In this document: one piece after another, positions 49,680 to 59,270 of the stretch | Position numbering within the stretch: position 1 is the stretch's first letter | Layout: each line of letters begins with the position of its first letter | From: Phycisphaerae bacterium RAS1 | GTDB taxonomy: Bacteria; Planctomycetota; Phycisphaerae; UBA1845; Fen-1342 | NCBI GenBank assembly: GCA_007859745.1 | Contig: SMLU01000005.1 | Coordinates: forward strand, 62,001 to 126,000 | Direction of reading: 5' to 3' | DNA: 64,000 nucleotides | Notes under the pieces: model-generated | The model's database searches: none | Seen by the model: only the letters and a program-made list of their open reading frames with translations | Told to the model about the DNA's origin: nothing | Made by a program: the position numbers and the translations under genes

Positions 49680-50918
49680 ATGAAGGGACTCGGTACGTCC
49701 TCACATCGATCGCCCTGCGCGCTCGCCGCGCACGCGGTTTTCTGCTCGTTGTTCGCAGCAATGCTCACGGCGTGCGGCGACGTCACGCTCGACGAACTGC
49801 TGTCGAATTCGGCGTCAGACGGCGGCGCCGCGTCACTCCCCGCCGGCAACGTCATCAGCCCGCCATACAAACCCGGCGTCCCCGACGACAACTCACCCGG
49901 CTTGCCCGGAACCGAGATTGGCGACTGGACCTTCGGCGGACTGGGCACATGGCCGCCGGGCATTCGTTTCGCAGCGCCCCTGGCGATGGCGGAAGACGGG
50001 CGCGTGCTGGTCGGCCTGGGAAGGCCGACCGACGGCGGCGCGGCGCACGCCGTTCGCTGGGGGCTCGGCAGCGCCAGCGCCGTGCTCGCGCCGCTTTCGG
50101 GATCGCCCGCGTTCGCCGTCGCGTACGGCCTCTCCAGCGGCGGAGACATCGCCGTCGGCCAGAGCCGCTCGACACGCGGATTGGAAGCGGTCCGCTGGGC
50201 CGCCGGAGCCGCAACCGGATTGGGCGACCTGTCGGGCGGCGGATTTGCGAGCTGCGCAACGGCGGTTTCGGCTGATGGCTCGATCGTCGCCGGCTGGAGC
50301 GAATCCGCCAACGGAATCGAAGCTTTCGTCTGGAGCGCCGGCAGCGGCATGGTCGGTCTGGGTGATCTTCCCGGCGGCGAGTTCCTCAGCCGCGCGGTAG
50401 CCATGTCCGTGGACGGAGAGACGGTTGTCGGCGTGGCGACGTCGGAGAGCGGCGAGCGCGCCTTTCGCTGGACCGCGACCGAGGGAATGATCGACCTCGG
50501 GACGCTTCCGGGCGGGCTGTTCAGCCGCGCGACCGCCTTGTCGCCGGACGGGCGCTTCATCGTGGGCCTCAGCGAATCGCAGCGCGGCGAGCAGGCGGTG
50601 CTCTGGACCGTCGATGGCGGCACGCAGCCGCTGGGCGACCTGCCCGCGGGAGAGTTCTACAGCGTCGCTCTGGGCGTCTCCGCGGACGGCGCGACGGTGG
50701 TCGGCGCCGGCAGCGACACGAACGGGTTGACGGCGTTCATCTGGCGGGCCGACTACGGCATTCAGAGTCTGTCCTCGTTTCTTGGCGGCAGCGGGGTGGA
50801 CCTGGGGCGCTGGCGTTTGCGCGAAGCGCTGGCGATTTCACCTGACGCGACCGTGATCGCCGGTGTCGGCGAGAACGAGGGCACGGAAGAGGGTTGGCTG
50901 GCGTACATTCCGCAATAG
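49680..50918 (+). CDS. HAF-repeat lipoprotein
   Basis: 412 residues from ATG 49680. The signal peptide is followed by a lipobox (AAMLTAC-GD). About seven repeats of the HAF type follow (GGEFLSRAVAMSVDGETVVG, SESGERAFRWTATEGMIDLG, LPGG), each close to 45 residues; these form a propeller-like extracellular structure. The first 40 mature residues are a Pro/Ser/Gly linker. Ligand unknown. The next gene starts 27 bases after the stop, so the pair is probably one transcript. Confidence 0.8.
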   Translation: MKGLGTSSHRSPCALAAHAVFCSLFAAMLTACGDVTLDELLSNSASDGGAASLPAGNVISPPYKPGVPDDNSPGLPGTEIGDWTFGGLGTWPPGIRFAAPLAMAEDGRVLVGLGRPTDGGAAHAVRWGLGSASAVLAPLSGSPAFAVAYGLSSGGDIAVGQSRSTRGLEAVRWAAGAATGLGDLSGGGFASCATAVSADGSIVAGWSESANGIEAFVWSAGSGMVGLGDLPGGEFLSRAVAMSVDGETVVGVATSESGERAFRWTATEGMIDLGTLPGGLFSRATALSPDGRFIVGLSESQRGEQAVLWTVDGGTQPLGDLPAGEFYSVALGVSADGATVVGAGSDTNGLTAFIWRADYGIQSLSSFLGGSGVDLGRWRLREALAISPDATVIAGVGENEGTEEGWLAYIPQ

Positions 50919-50945
50919 AGAGCGTGCATGCGCAGGGAGCCGTTC

Positions 50946-53171
50946 ATGACCTGGCTTGCCAAGATGAGCCTGAGTATCTCGATCCTGATGCTGGTCGTCC
51001 GCGGCGCGGCGGCGCCGGTCACGTGGCAGTGCGGCACGCTCAGCCTGACCGTCGGCGACGACGGAAAAGTGACCTCGATCATCGACCGCGTCGCCGGGCG
51101 CGAGCGCGTCAAGACCAGCATCCCGGCGTACCAAAGGCATTTCTGTCTCGTCGTCAGCGGCGGCGTGCTGCAAACACCGACATCCTACAGCTTCAGCAAC
51201 GGGCAGCTTGTTTACACGTTCGGGAGTCTGTCGCCGGCGCCGGTCGTGACGCTGAGCATCGTGCCGGCGACAAATTACCTCACCGTGCGCGTACTGGCCG
51301 TCGCCAACCCGCAGCTTATTGACGAGCTGCGCTTCGTGAACCTCGAGACGCGCGGCTCGATCGATGAGGTGGTCGATCGCTTCGTGCGCTACAACGACGA
51401 CGGCGAGGACCGCTATCTGAGCGCGCATCCGCTCGATCCGTGGACGCAGGTCGCCGTCGGTCCGGCCGGCGCCGGCGGGTATCTCTGGGGCCAGGCGATT
51501 CCGAACCTGCCCTATTCGCCTCCGGTCACGATGGTCGGACGCAAGGTGGGGCTGATGGCCTGTCCCACGAGCGAGCCTGATCTGTTCACGCTGATCAACC
51601 GCATGGAGCTGGATCACAACGTGCCGATCGGCGTCGCAGCCCGCGACCACCCGGCGCTGCGCCGCTCGTGCTTCCTGTGGGACCAGTTCGAGTACTCGGA
51701 GCGGCAGCTCGCAATTCAATACACGCTGCGCGCCGGCGTCGGGCGCGTGCTATTGGCCGAGCGCATGTGGCAGGACGCCCGCCGCCCCGACCAGCCCGCC
51801 CCGGTCTGGGCCAGCAGCGCCGAGCTGCGCGGCTGGGTGAATCAGTGCAAGAGCAACGGCATCGCGGTCGGGGCGCATGTTCTCCCGTCGCAATGCGTGA
51901 AGAATTCGCGCACGTACGTGCTCGGCGGCGCGCACACCGGGCTGCGGCGCGACCTCTCGACCACGCTCGCCGCGGCGTTGTCCGCAGACCAGACCGACGG
52001 GCTGATCCAGACCGTCACGGCCCCGATCGGCTGGCCGCTGGCCGGCGGAAATCGCGACGTGGTCATTGACTCTGAGATTATCCAGTACAGCGGCTTGAAG
52101 ACCGGCTCCGCGCCTTTCGGCCTGCTGGGGCCGTTCATCCGGGCCAAGAACCAGTCCGGCCCGGGCGGACTGGGGCCGCGGGCGCACGCCGCCGCTGCGG
52201 CCGTTGGGCATCTGGTTGCAACCGACTCGGATGCAACCTACCAGTGGGGCTTGGCGGCCGGCGGAGTAGCGGAGAATTGCGCCGCGACGGCGCGGCTGGC
52301 CGATGCCGTCATCTTTGACTTCATCTACACGGACGCGATCGAACGCTCCGAGCCGCCGCTGCGCTATTCGATGGGCGCGGTTCAGCACGCGCTTTACCAG
52401 GCGCTGACGATCAAGCCGCGCTGGATGGAAAGCTCGCTCGAAACGGCCTCATTCTCGTGGTCGATGGTCGCGGTCGGCGGGCAGACCGATTACGAGTGGG
52501 GCGTCCCCTACCGCGGACAGGTGGACCAGAATGTCTCGCTCGTGAACGGGCGCTTTGATCCGTTCAGCCGCCCGCAGCTCGGCTGGGGGCTGGTCGGTTC
52601 CACCGCCAACGTGACCGATTTTGTCACGCCCGACGAATTCGAGTACCTGCTGGCGCGCAGCCTGGCGTGGAATTGCCCGTTGGTCCTCATCGCCCGCACC
52701 GACCGGTTCCTACGCTGGCCGCACCGCGACGCCAATCTCGATCTGATGAACCAGTACGAGCAGCGCCGCCTCGCCGGCTACTTCCCGCCCGACGTCGTCG
52801 AGCAGGCCCGCGCCCAGCGCGATTTCATGCTCTTCCGCGATCAGGCCGGCGGCTTTCACTTTGAGCCGGTGGCGCGGCTGCCGATCGCATCCGGCTCATC
52901 GGCCGTGCGCGGGTTCATGACGACGGCGGCCGTGTCGGGCCGGCGTTTCGTCACGCTCTGGTCCGTGCAGGAAACCCCGCTCAACTTGCGGCTCGACGGC
53001 GTTTCCGTGGACGATCTGCTCGCAAGCGACGTCCTTGGAGCGCCTGTTGTCTTGAGCACGACCCCAGACGGCGGGGTGCTCATCCCCGTGCAATCCCGCG
53101 TCTACATCGAGCTTGGCCCCGGGCCGGACCCCACGCGCCTGTTCGGATTGGCGACGGTCGAGCCGCGCTGA
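50946..53171 (+). CDS. Secreted glycoside-hydrolase-like protein, family not recognised
   Basis: 741 residues from ATG 50946 (GGGAG 6 bases upstream; ATG 50928 also possible). Signal peptide SLSISILMLVVRGAAAP. The N-terminal PVTWQCGTLSLTVGDDGKVTSIID strand pattern is typical of the super-sandwich that precedes many glycosidase barrels. The middle has barrel-like segments (NGIAVGAHVLPSQCVKN, LADAVIFDFIYTDAIERSEP, IKPRWMESSLETASFSWSMV) with acidic residues after strands, as in (beta/alpha)8 hydrolases. A C-terminal beta domain ends PVQSRVYIELG. Carbohydrate cleavage is inferred; the catalytic pair cannot be named. Confidence 0.6.
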   Translation: MTWLAKMSLSISILMLVVRGAAAPVTWQCGTLSLTVGDDGKVTSIIDRVAGRERVKTSIPAYQRHFCLVVSGGVLQTPTSYSFSNGQLVYTFGSLSPAPVVTLSIVPATNYLTVRVLAVANPQLIDELRFVNLETRGSIDEVVDRFVRYNDDGEDRYLSAHPLDPWTQVAVGPAGAGGYLWGQAIPNLPYSPPVTMVGRKVGLMACPTSEPDLFTLINRMELDHNVPIGVAARDHPALRRSCFLWDQFEYSERQLAIQYTLRAGVGRVLLAERMWQDARRPDQPAPVWASSAELRGWVNQCKSNGIAVGAHVLPSQCVKNSRTYVLGGAHTGLRRDLSTTLAAALSADQTDGLIQTVTAPIGWPLAGGNRDVVIDSEIIQYSGLKTGSAPFGLLGPFIRAKNQSGPGGLGPRAHAAAAAVGHLVATDSDATYQWGLAAGGVAENCAATARLADAVIFDFIYTDAIERSEPPLRYSMGAVQHALYQALTIKPRWMESSLETASFSWSMVAVGGQTDYEWGVPYRGQVDQNVSLVNGRFDPFSRPQLGWGLVGSTANVTDFVTPDEFEYLLARSLAWNCPLVLIARTDRFLRWPHRDANLDLMNQYEQRRLAGYFPPDVVEQARAQRDFMLFRDQAGGFHFEPVARLPIASGSSAVRGFMTTAAVSGRRFVTLWSVQETPLNLRLDGVSVDDLLASDVLGAPVVLSTTPDGGVLIPVQSRVYIELGPGPDPTRLFGLATVEPR

Positions 53172-53260
53172 CGATGCTAGTGACCCCCTGTCACCTGTCG
53201 CTTGACACCTGTCACGGTCACATGTGAGAGGTGACAGCGGTCAGGTCCCACGCGTGCCCG

Positions 53261-54787
<1,527 letters not shown>

Positions 54788-54863
54788 GCTGATTGCCGAT
54801 AATACCGCGCCGACGCCGCACCGCGTCCGACGGCCGCGCCAGACGACCGCAGGCCGCGCGCCT

Positions 54864-54964
54864 TTCCGAACCCGCCGCGCCAAGCGGCGGGGTGAACTTC
54901 ATTGTTCAACAGCGACCGGGGCGCGCGAACGTCACCCCGCCGCTTGGCGCGGCGGGTTCGGAAA
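54864..54964. repeat. REPIN-like inverted pair in a divergent regulator promoter region
   Basis: Forward unit TTTCCGAACCCGCCGCGCCA and reverse unit TCACCCCGCCGCTTGGCGCG about 45 bp apart. It lies between the sigma-54 activator and ECF sigma genes, leaving about 76 and 67 bases for their promoters. Confidence 0.93.
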
Positions 54965-55031
54965 GCAACGATATCGCTTATTCTTGCACGTCCGAACCGC
55001 CGCCGCCAGTCCAACGTACCAAGGTGTGGAT

Positions 55032-55625
55032 GTGGAAGCGAAGCGCGACGAGGAGCTGCTGGGCGAACATCTGCGTGGTACACGCGGCGCGTTCGACGCC
55101 CTCGTAACTCGTTACAGCGGCGAACTCTACGGCTTTCTCGCCCGCTTCGTCGGAAACTCCGCCGCCGCCGACGATCTCGTCCAGGAAGCATTCCTGCAGG
55201 TCTACGCCGCGGCCGGGTCGTTCGACGTGCAGCGATCGTTCAAGCCCTGGCTTTACACGATCGCCGCCAACAAGGCCCGTGATTACATGCGCTCCCGCGG
55301 CCGCCGCACGGAGCGCACGCTCGACGGGCCGGCCGGATCGGACGGCCCCAGCTTCAGCGATACGCTGGAGCACGACGCCCCGGAAACCGCCGACACGCTC
55401 GACGAGCAGGAGCGCGCGGCGCTGGTTCGAAAGCTGCTCAATACGATGCCGGAGCACCTGCGCTTGATTCTGACGCTCGGCTACTACCAGCAACTGCCCT
55501 ACGCCGACATCGCCGACATCCTCGGCATCCCGGTCGGCACCGTGAAATCGCGGCTGCACGCCGCGGTGCAGCACTTCGGGCGGCTCTGGCGGCAGACGCA
55601 GGCGTCGGCCGGCGCATCGGACTAG
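55032..55625 (+). CDS. ECF-type RNA polymerase sigma factor
   Basis: 197 residues from GTG 55032 (AAGG 7 bases upstream; GTG 55026 would leave only one base of spacing). Region 2: FDALVTRYSGELYGFLARFV, DDLVQEAFLQVYAAAGSF and FKPWLYTIAANKARDYMRSR. Region 4: MPEHLRLILTLGYYQQLPYA and IADILGIPVGTVKSRLHAAV. The linker is acidic. It would direct transcription of an envelope or stress regulon, probably held by the membrane protein encoded 88 bases downstream. Confidence 0.92.
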   Translation: MEAKRDEELLGEHLRGTRGAFDALVTRYSGELYGFLARFVGNSAAADDLVQEAFLQVYAAAGSFDVQRSFKPWLYTIAANKARDYMRSRGRRTERTLDGPAGSDGPSFSDTLEHDAPETADTLDEQERAALVRKLLNTMPEHLRLILTLGYYQQLPYADIADILGIPVGTVKSRLHAAVQHFGRLWRQTQASAGASD

Positions 55626-55646
55626 CCAATGTAGTATGGGCTGAAA

Positions 55647-55700
55647 TGTGGTATGGGCTTCCAGCCCGTTCTTTGTGGTACGGGCTTCCAGCCCGCTGAG
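55647..55700. repeat. GTGGTATGGGCTTCCAGCCCG palindromes
   Basis: Two tandem units, TGTGGTATGGGCTTCCAGCC and TGTGGTACGGGCTTCCAGCC, between the sigma and its partner gene. The same family is inserted in the HemW-like gene at 3499. Confidence 0.85.
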
Positions 55701-55713
55701 TGAGTAGTACCCG

Positions 55714-56751
55714 ATGTCCAGCGACGACCAGCAACGCTCAGACGACCACCAGCCGGACTTCGACCCGGCCCTGCTCGATCTTCATCTCGGCCGGCTTTCG
55801 CCGCCCGAGGCCGACGCGCTTCGCATTCGCATTCTCTCCGATCGAAATCTCTCGCAGCAGAGCGCCGCGCTGGCCGAGGTCTTCGCCGCGCTTCAGAGCC
55901 ACGCGCCCCAGCCGCCGGCCGACCTCGCGCAGCGCATCGCCGCCCGCATCGCCGCGGCGCCGGTGCTGAAGGTCGCCCGCGCCGACGACCGCGCCGTCGA
56001 GTCGCTGGAGCGCGAGCCGCACCGTATCTTCCGCTTCGGCAGCATGCGCGACATCCTGGCCGCCGCCGCCGCGATCGTCTTCATCGTCGGCGTCGGCATT
56101 CCCGGCGTCCTCAGCGTCCGCGAGCGCAACATGCGGATCGATTGCTCGCGCAATCTCCAGCTTCTGGGCCAGGGCGTGCAGCAATACGCCTCGGTCTTCA
56201 ATTCCAGTCTGCCCTTCGCCGGCTGGAATCCGAGCTGGTCCTGGCGCCGCAGCGACGACCCGAGCGTGCAGACCCAGCCCAACCGCCGGCACATGTACAA
56301 GCTGCTGGCCGGCTCGACGGTGAACGACCCACGGCTCTTCATCTGCCCCGCTCGCGATCACGTGCCGATGCGCAAGGATGACATCGCCCGCCGCACTGAT
56401 TTCGCCGAATCCAAGAACATCAGCTACGCCTATTTCAACATGGCCGGCCGCCGCCCGACGCTGGCTGATGACCCGAGCCTGCCGATTCTGTCGGACGACA
56501 ATCCGCTCTTCGATGACGGCCTGCCGCTCTACGACCTGCGCCGTTACACGCTCTCCGACGCGGCCCAGGCCAACTCGCGCGCCCACCGCGGCGTCGGCCA
56601 GAACGTGCTCTCGCTCGACGGGCATGTGCGCTTCATGACCAGCCCGAACGTGGGCGTCGCCGGCGACAACATCTGGACGCTCAGCAACGTCGCCGATTAC
56701 ACCGGCCACGAAGGCCCGCAGTCCGCGACGGATGCGCAGCTTCTGAAATGA
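55714..56751 (+). CDS. Putative membrane anti-sigma partner with DUF1559-like periplasmic domain
   Basis: 345 residues from ATG 55714. The cytoplasmic N-terminus of about 105 residues (LDLHLGRLSPPEADALRIRI, LSQQSAALAEVFAALQ) resembles an anti-sigma helix bundle. One membrane helix (DILAAAAAIVFIVGVGIPGVL) follows. The outer part has NLQLLGQGVQQYASVFN and HRGVGQNVLSLDGHVRF, the pattern of the planctomycete DUF1559 pseudopilin-like family. Position right after the ECF gene supports an anti-sigma role (inference). The outer domain may be the sensor. No zinc anti-sigma HxxxCxxC motif. Confidence 0.65.
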   Translation: MSSDDQQRSDDHQPDFDPALLDLHLGRLSPPEADALRIRILSDRNLSQQSAALAEVFAALQSHAPQPPADLAQRIAARIAAAPVLKVARADDRAVESLEREPHRIFRFGSMRDILAAAAAIVFIVGVGIPGVLSVRERNMRIDCSRNLQLLGQGVQQYASVFNSSLPFAGWNPSWSWRRSDDPSVQTQPNRRHMYKLLAGSTVNDPRLFICPARDHVPMRKDDIARRTDFAESKNISYAYFNMAGRRPTLADDPSLPILSDDNPLFDDGLPLYDLRRYTLSDAAQANSRAHRGVGQNVLSLDGHVRFMTSPNVGVAGDNIWTLSNVADYTGHEGPQSATDAQLLK

Positions 56752-56796
56752 GTAGCGTCGGCCCTCAGTGGCCGTCGGCCACGCAGGATTTTCACG

Positions 56797-56850
56797 CGGG
56801 GAGCATCGGCGTCTCGCCGGTGCGCACCGGCGAGACGCCGACGCTCCCCG
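56797..56850. repeat. GGGGAGCATCGGCGTCTCGCC palindrome
   Basis: A near-perfect palindrome of about 52 bp: GGGGAGCATCGGCGTCTCGC facing CGAGACGCCGACGCTCCCCG. It lies between convergent genes. Confidence 0.9.
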
Positions 56851-56872
56851 AAAACGAGACCGTGGCGAGGTG

Positions 56873-57799
56873 CTACAGGCCGGCCACGCACGTCACGAAG
56901 CCGTTGATGTCCAGCACGTCCACCACCCCGTCGTCGTTCACGTCGTTGGCGCACAGGTACTCGCACGTGTACTGCGCCTGCCACGCCGCCTGACTTTCGA
57001 TCGCCAGCACGAACGCGTTGATGTCCAGGATATTCACCTGGCCGTCGCAGTTCGCATCGCACGTGCACACCGGCCCCGGCCGGATGATCGCTTCGGGAAT
57101 CGGGCTGATCCCGCCGCCGCCGCCGGTGAAGATCGTCCCCTCATCGCCAAACCCGAGTTGGATGCGCACGTTGTTGGTCGGCAGCGGACCGCCATCCATG
57201 TTCCACGCGGACGCCAGCCCGCTGCGGATGAACAGCTCGCCCTGCGTTCCCTGAACCTCGATGTGCCCAATCAGCGTCGAACGGCCGGATGCAAACTGAT
57301 AGTGCGTATCCCACGCCATTTCCGACGGCGGCCAGTCGCGCAGACCGATTCCCGAGGCGCTGAACATCGTGATGCCGTTCCAGATGACCGGGCTGCCCGG
57401 CGATCCGCTGTTGGCCGATGCCCAGCGCTCGTCATCGTCTGGATCCTCCGGCGTGTGCAGGTCGGTCATGCGGTGGTTGTAGATCACCACGGCGTTGATC
57501 ACCGCGTCGCCGTTGTGCATCTCGAAGCCGTAATTCTGGAAGCCGTTCCAGGCGCGGCGCGGGACGACATTGCTCGCCCACAAATAGAGCCGTGCGCCGC
57601 TGGTGGCGTCCACCTCGGGATTGACCTGCGGCGGGTAGTTTCCGGGCGGCGCCGATCCGTTGTTCGGGTCATTCGGATCGCCTGCCGGGTCCTGCAAGCC
57701 GTCGGTCGAGAGATACCAGCGGACGAGGGCGGTCTGTGCAACCAGAGATGGAACTCCGCTGACTGCTGTGAGAATCGCGATGTGAAGGGCGAGACGCAT
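56873..57799 (-). CDS. Secreted protein with dockerin-like C-terminus
   Basis: 308 residues from ATG 57799 (GAGGTG upstream). Signal peptide to SGVPSLVAQ. The middle (about 25-230) is a beta-rich domain I do not recognise, with RLYLWASNVVP, FEMHNGDAVINAVVIYNHRM and an internal Gly run. The last 65 residues are the dockerin-like pair ANCDGQVNILDIN and VNDDGVVDVLDIN, flanked by extra cysteines (CTCDANC, CEYLC) that may form disulfides. The same tail is found on the proteins at 7109, 10884 and 13500, with different front domains, so the tail is the shared module. Confidence 0.8.
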   Translation of the reverse strand: MRLALHIAILTAVSGVPSLVAQTALVRWYLSTDGLQDPAGDPNDPNNGSAPPGNYPPQVNPEVDATSGARLYLWASNVVPRRAWNGFQNYGFEMHNGDAVINAVVIYNHRMTDLHTPEDPDDDERWASANSGSPGSPVIWNGITMFSASGIGLRDWPPSEMAWDTHYQFASGRSTLIGHIEVQGTQGELFIRSGLASAWNMDGGPLPTNNVRIQLGFGDEGTIFTGGGGGISPIPEAIIRPGPVCTCDANCDGQVNILDINAFVLAIESQAAWQAQYTCEYLCANDVNDDGVVDVLDINGFVTCVAGL

Positions 57800-57935
57800 G
57801 GGACACCTCGCGGTGAGATGGAAGACCGATCAGTCCACCCAGGTACCGCTCACCCCGTCCCCGGCCGATATTGAGGATAGACCGCCAAGCGGCGAACGCA
57901 AGAGGTTTTTTAGTGCTGGTCTGGTTTGCGGGGAG

Positions 57936-57993
57936 CATCGGCGTCCCGCCGGTGCAATTCTGCACTCGCACCGGCGGGACGCCGATGCTCCCC
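57936..57993. repeat. GGGGAGCATCGGCGTCCCGCC palindrome
   Basis: Arms GGGGAGCATCGGCGTCCCGC and GCGGGACGCCGATGCTCCCC with loop around AATTCTGCACTCGCA. Second well-paired copy of the family at 56797. Confidence 0.92.
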
Positions 57994-58072
57994 GCGCCGG
58001 GATCAAACTTGCCACATCCCCCGCGCCCCGACGCTCGCCGCTCTCCCCGCCACGCACCGGTACACTCCCAGA

Positions 58073-58981
58073 ATGAAAGCCCAGGCTCCGCCGCAGTCGA
58101 TCGCGGCCAGCGCGCCAACGCGGCAGCGTCGCCGTCGCATTCGCTGGGTCGTGCGGCTGGCGGTCGTGGGCCTCATCGCCGGGTGGCTCGTGTTCGTCGG
58201 ATTGGACGGCAAGTTCTATTATCCGGATCGCCTGGTCTACGACGCGCCCGACGCATTCGGCGTGACGTGCACGGACGTGGCCATCCCGACGCGCGACGGC
58301 CTGAAACTGCACGGCTGGTTTCTGCCCGCGGTCGGCGCGGCCAAAGCCACGGTGCTGCACTTCCACGGCAACGCCGCCAATGTCTCGGCTCACATCTCTC
58401 TGGTGGCTTGGTTGCCCAGCCAGGGGTTCAACGTGCTGATGTTCGACTACCGCGGCTACGGCCGATCCGAGGGCCGCGTGACGCGCGAGGGAACGATCAT
58501 CGACGGCCACGCGGCGCTGGATTTCCTGCTCGCACGCCCCGACGTCGATTGCCGCCGCATCGTGGCGTACGGCCAGTCGCTGGGCGGCGCGGTGGCGACC
58601 GTGGTTGCGGCGGAGCGGAATGAGATACGCGGCGTCGTGCTGGAGGCGACGTTCAGCAGCTATCGGCGGATCGCGGCGATGCACGTGGCGCGCCTGCCGG
58701 GGATCGGATTTTTCTCCGGGCCGTTGGCGGCGGCCACGATCTCGTCCGGCCGCGATCCGATCGATTGCATCGCGCGGCTTTCACCGCGGCCGGTGCTCAT
58801 TATTGCAGGCGAAAACGACCCCATTTGCTTCCCGGAGCTGGGGCGCGAGCTTTTCGACGCGGCGGCAGAACCAAAGGAGTTCTGGCTGGCGCCGGGCTCG
58901 GATCATCTGGAGATCCTGCTGGATCACGATGTGGAGTTGCAGGCGCGCGTGACGACGCTCATCGAGGCGGCGCTGAGATAG
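58073..58981 (+). CDS. Membrane-anchored alpha/beta hydrolase (YqiK/BAAT-like serine hydrolase)
   Basis: 302 residues from ATG 58073. A basic N-terminus (RQRRRRIRW) precedes a single helix (VVRLAVVGLIAGWLVFVGLD), so the enzyme faces the periplasm. Catalytic triad candidates: nucleophile in AYGQSLGGAVA, Asp in AGENDPI and His in PGSDHLE. The oxyanion region is LHFHGNAANVS. It resembles the widespread Bem46/YfhR-type hydrolases of unknown natural substrate. It is flanked by palindromes on both sides and is probably monocistronic. Confidence 0.85.
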   Translation: MKAQAPPQSIAASAPTRQRRRRIRWVVRLAVVGLIAGWLVFVGLDGKFYYPDRLVYDAPDAFGVTCTDVAIPTRDGLKLHGWFLPAVGAAKATVLHFHGNAANVSAHISLVAWLPSQGFNVLMFDYRGYGRSEGRVTREGTIIDGHAALDFLLARPDVDCRRIVAYGQSLGGAVATVVAAERNEIRGVVLEATFSSYRRIAAMHVARLPGIGFFSGPLAAATISSGRDPIDCIARLSPRPVLIIAGENDPICFPELGRELFDAAAEPKEFWLAPGSDHLEILLDHDVELQARVTTLIEAALR

Positions 58982-58992
58982 CGGGTCATATC

Positions 58993-59093
58993 TGTCCGAA
59001 CCCGCCGCGCCAAGCGGCGGGGTGACGTCCCCGGCCTGCATGGCGCCGATCGCTTACGATCGTCAACCCGCCGCTTGGCGCGGCGGGTTCTGA
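58993..59093. repeat. REPIN-like inverted pair
   Basis: Forward unit TGTCCGAACCCGCCGCGCCA and reverse unit GTCAACCCGCCGCTTGGCGC, between the hydrolase stop and the imuA promoter. Confidence 0.93.
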
Positions 59094-59158
59094 AACGCGG
59101 CCTTACCGCGCGTCTGCCAGAAACTTTGCCACACCTATTCGACGTTCGCAGATTTCAC

Positions 59159-59188
59159 TTGATTCTTCCAAATGTTCGTATTATGTTA
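59159..59188 (+). promoter_or_regulatory. imuA promoter with a possible LexA-type GTTC-N7-GTT site
   Basis: TTGATT (59159-59164), a 17-base spacer and TATGTT (59182-59187). Overlapping the spacer and -10 is GTTC-GTATTAT-GTTA (59174-59188), close to the GTTC-N7-GTTC direct repeat bound by LexA of alphaproteobacterial type. The patch is strikingly AT-rich for this genome. imuA-imuB genes are SOS-controlled in the lineages studied. Confidence 0.5.
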
Positions 59189-59270
59189 GGTATATAAGAC
59201 GGGCGTTTCATCGCGGCGTATCGTGGCATCCGCCGCGGACTGAGCTCGCTCTTCATCAGGGATGTTTGCC

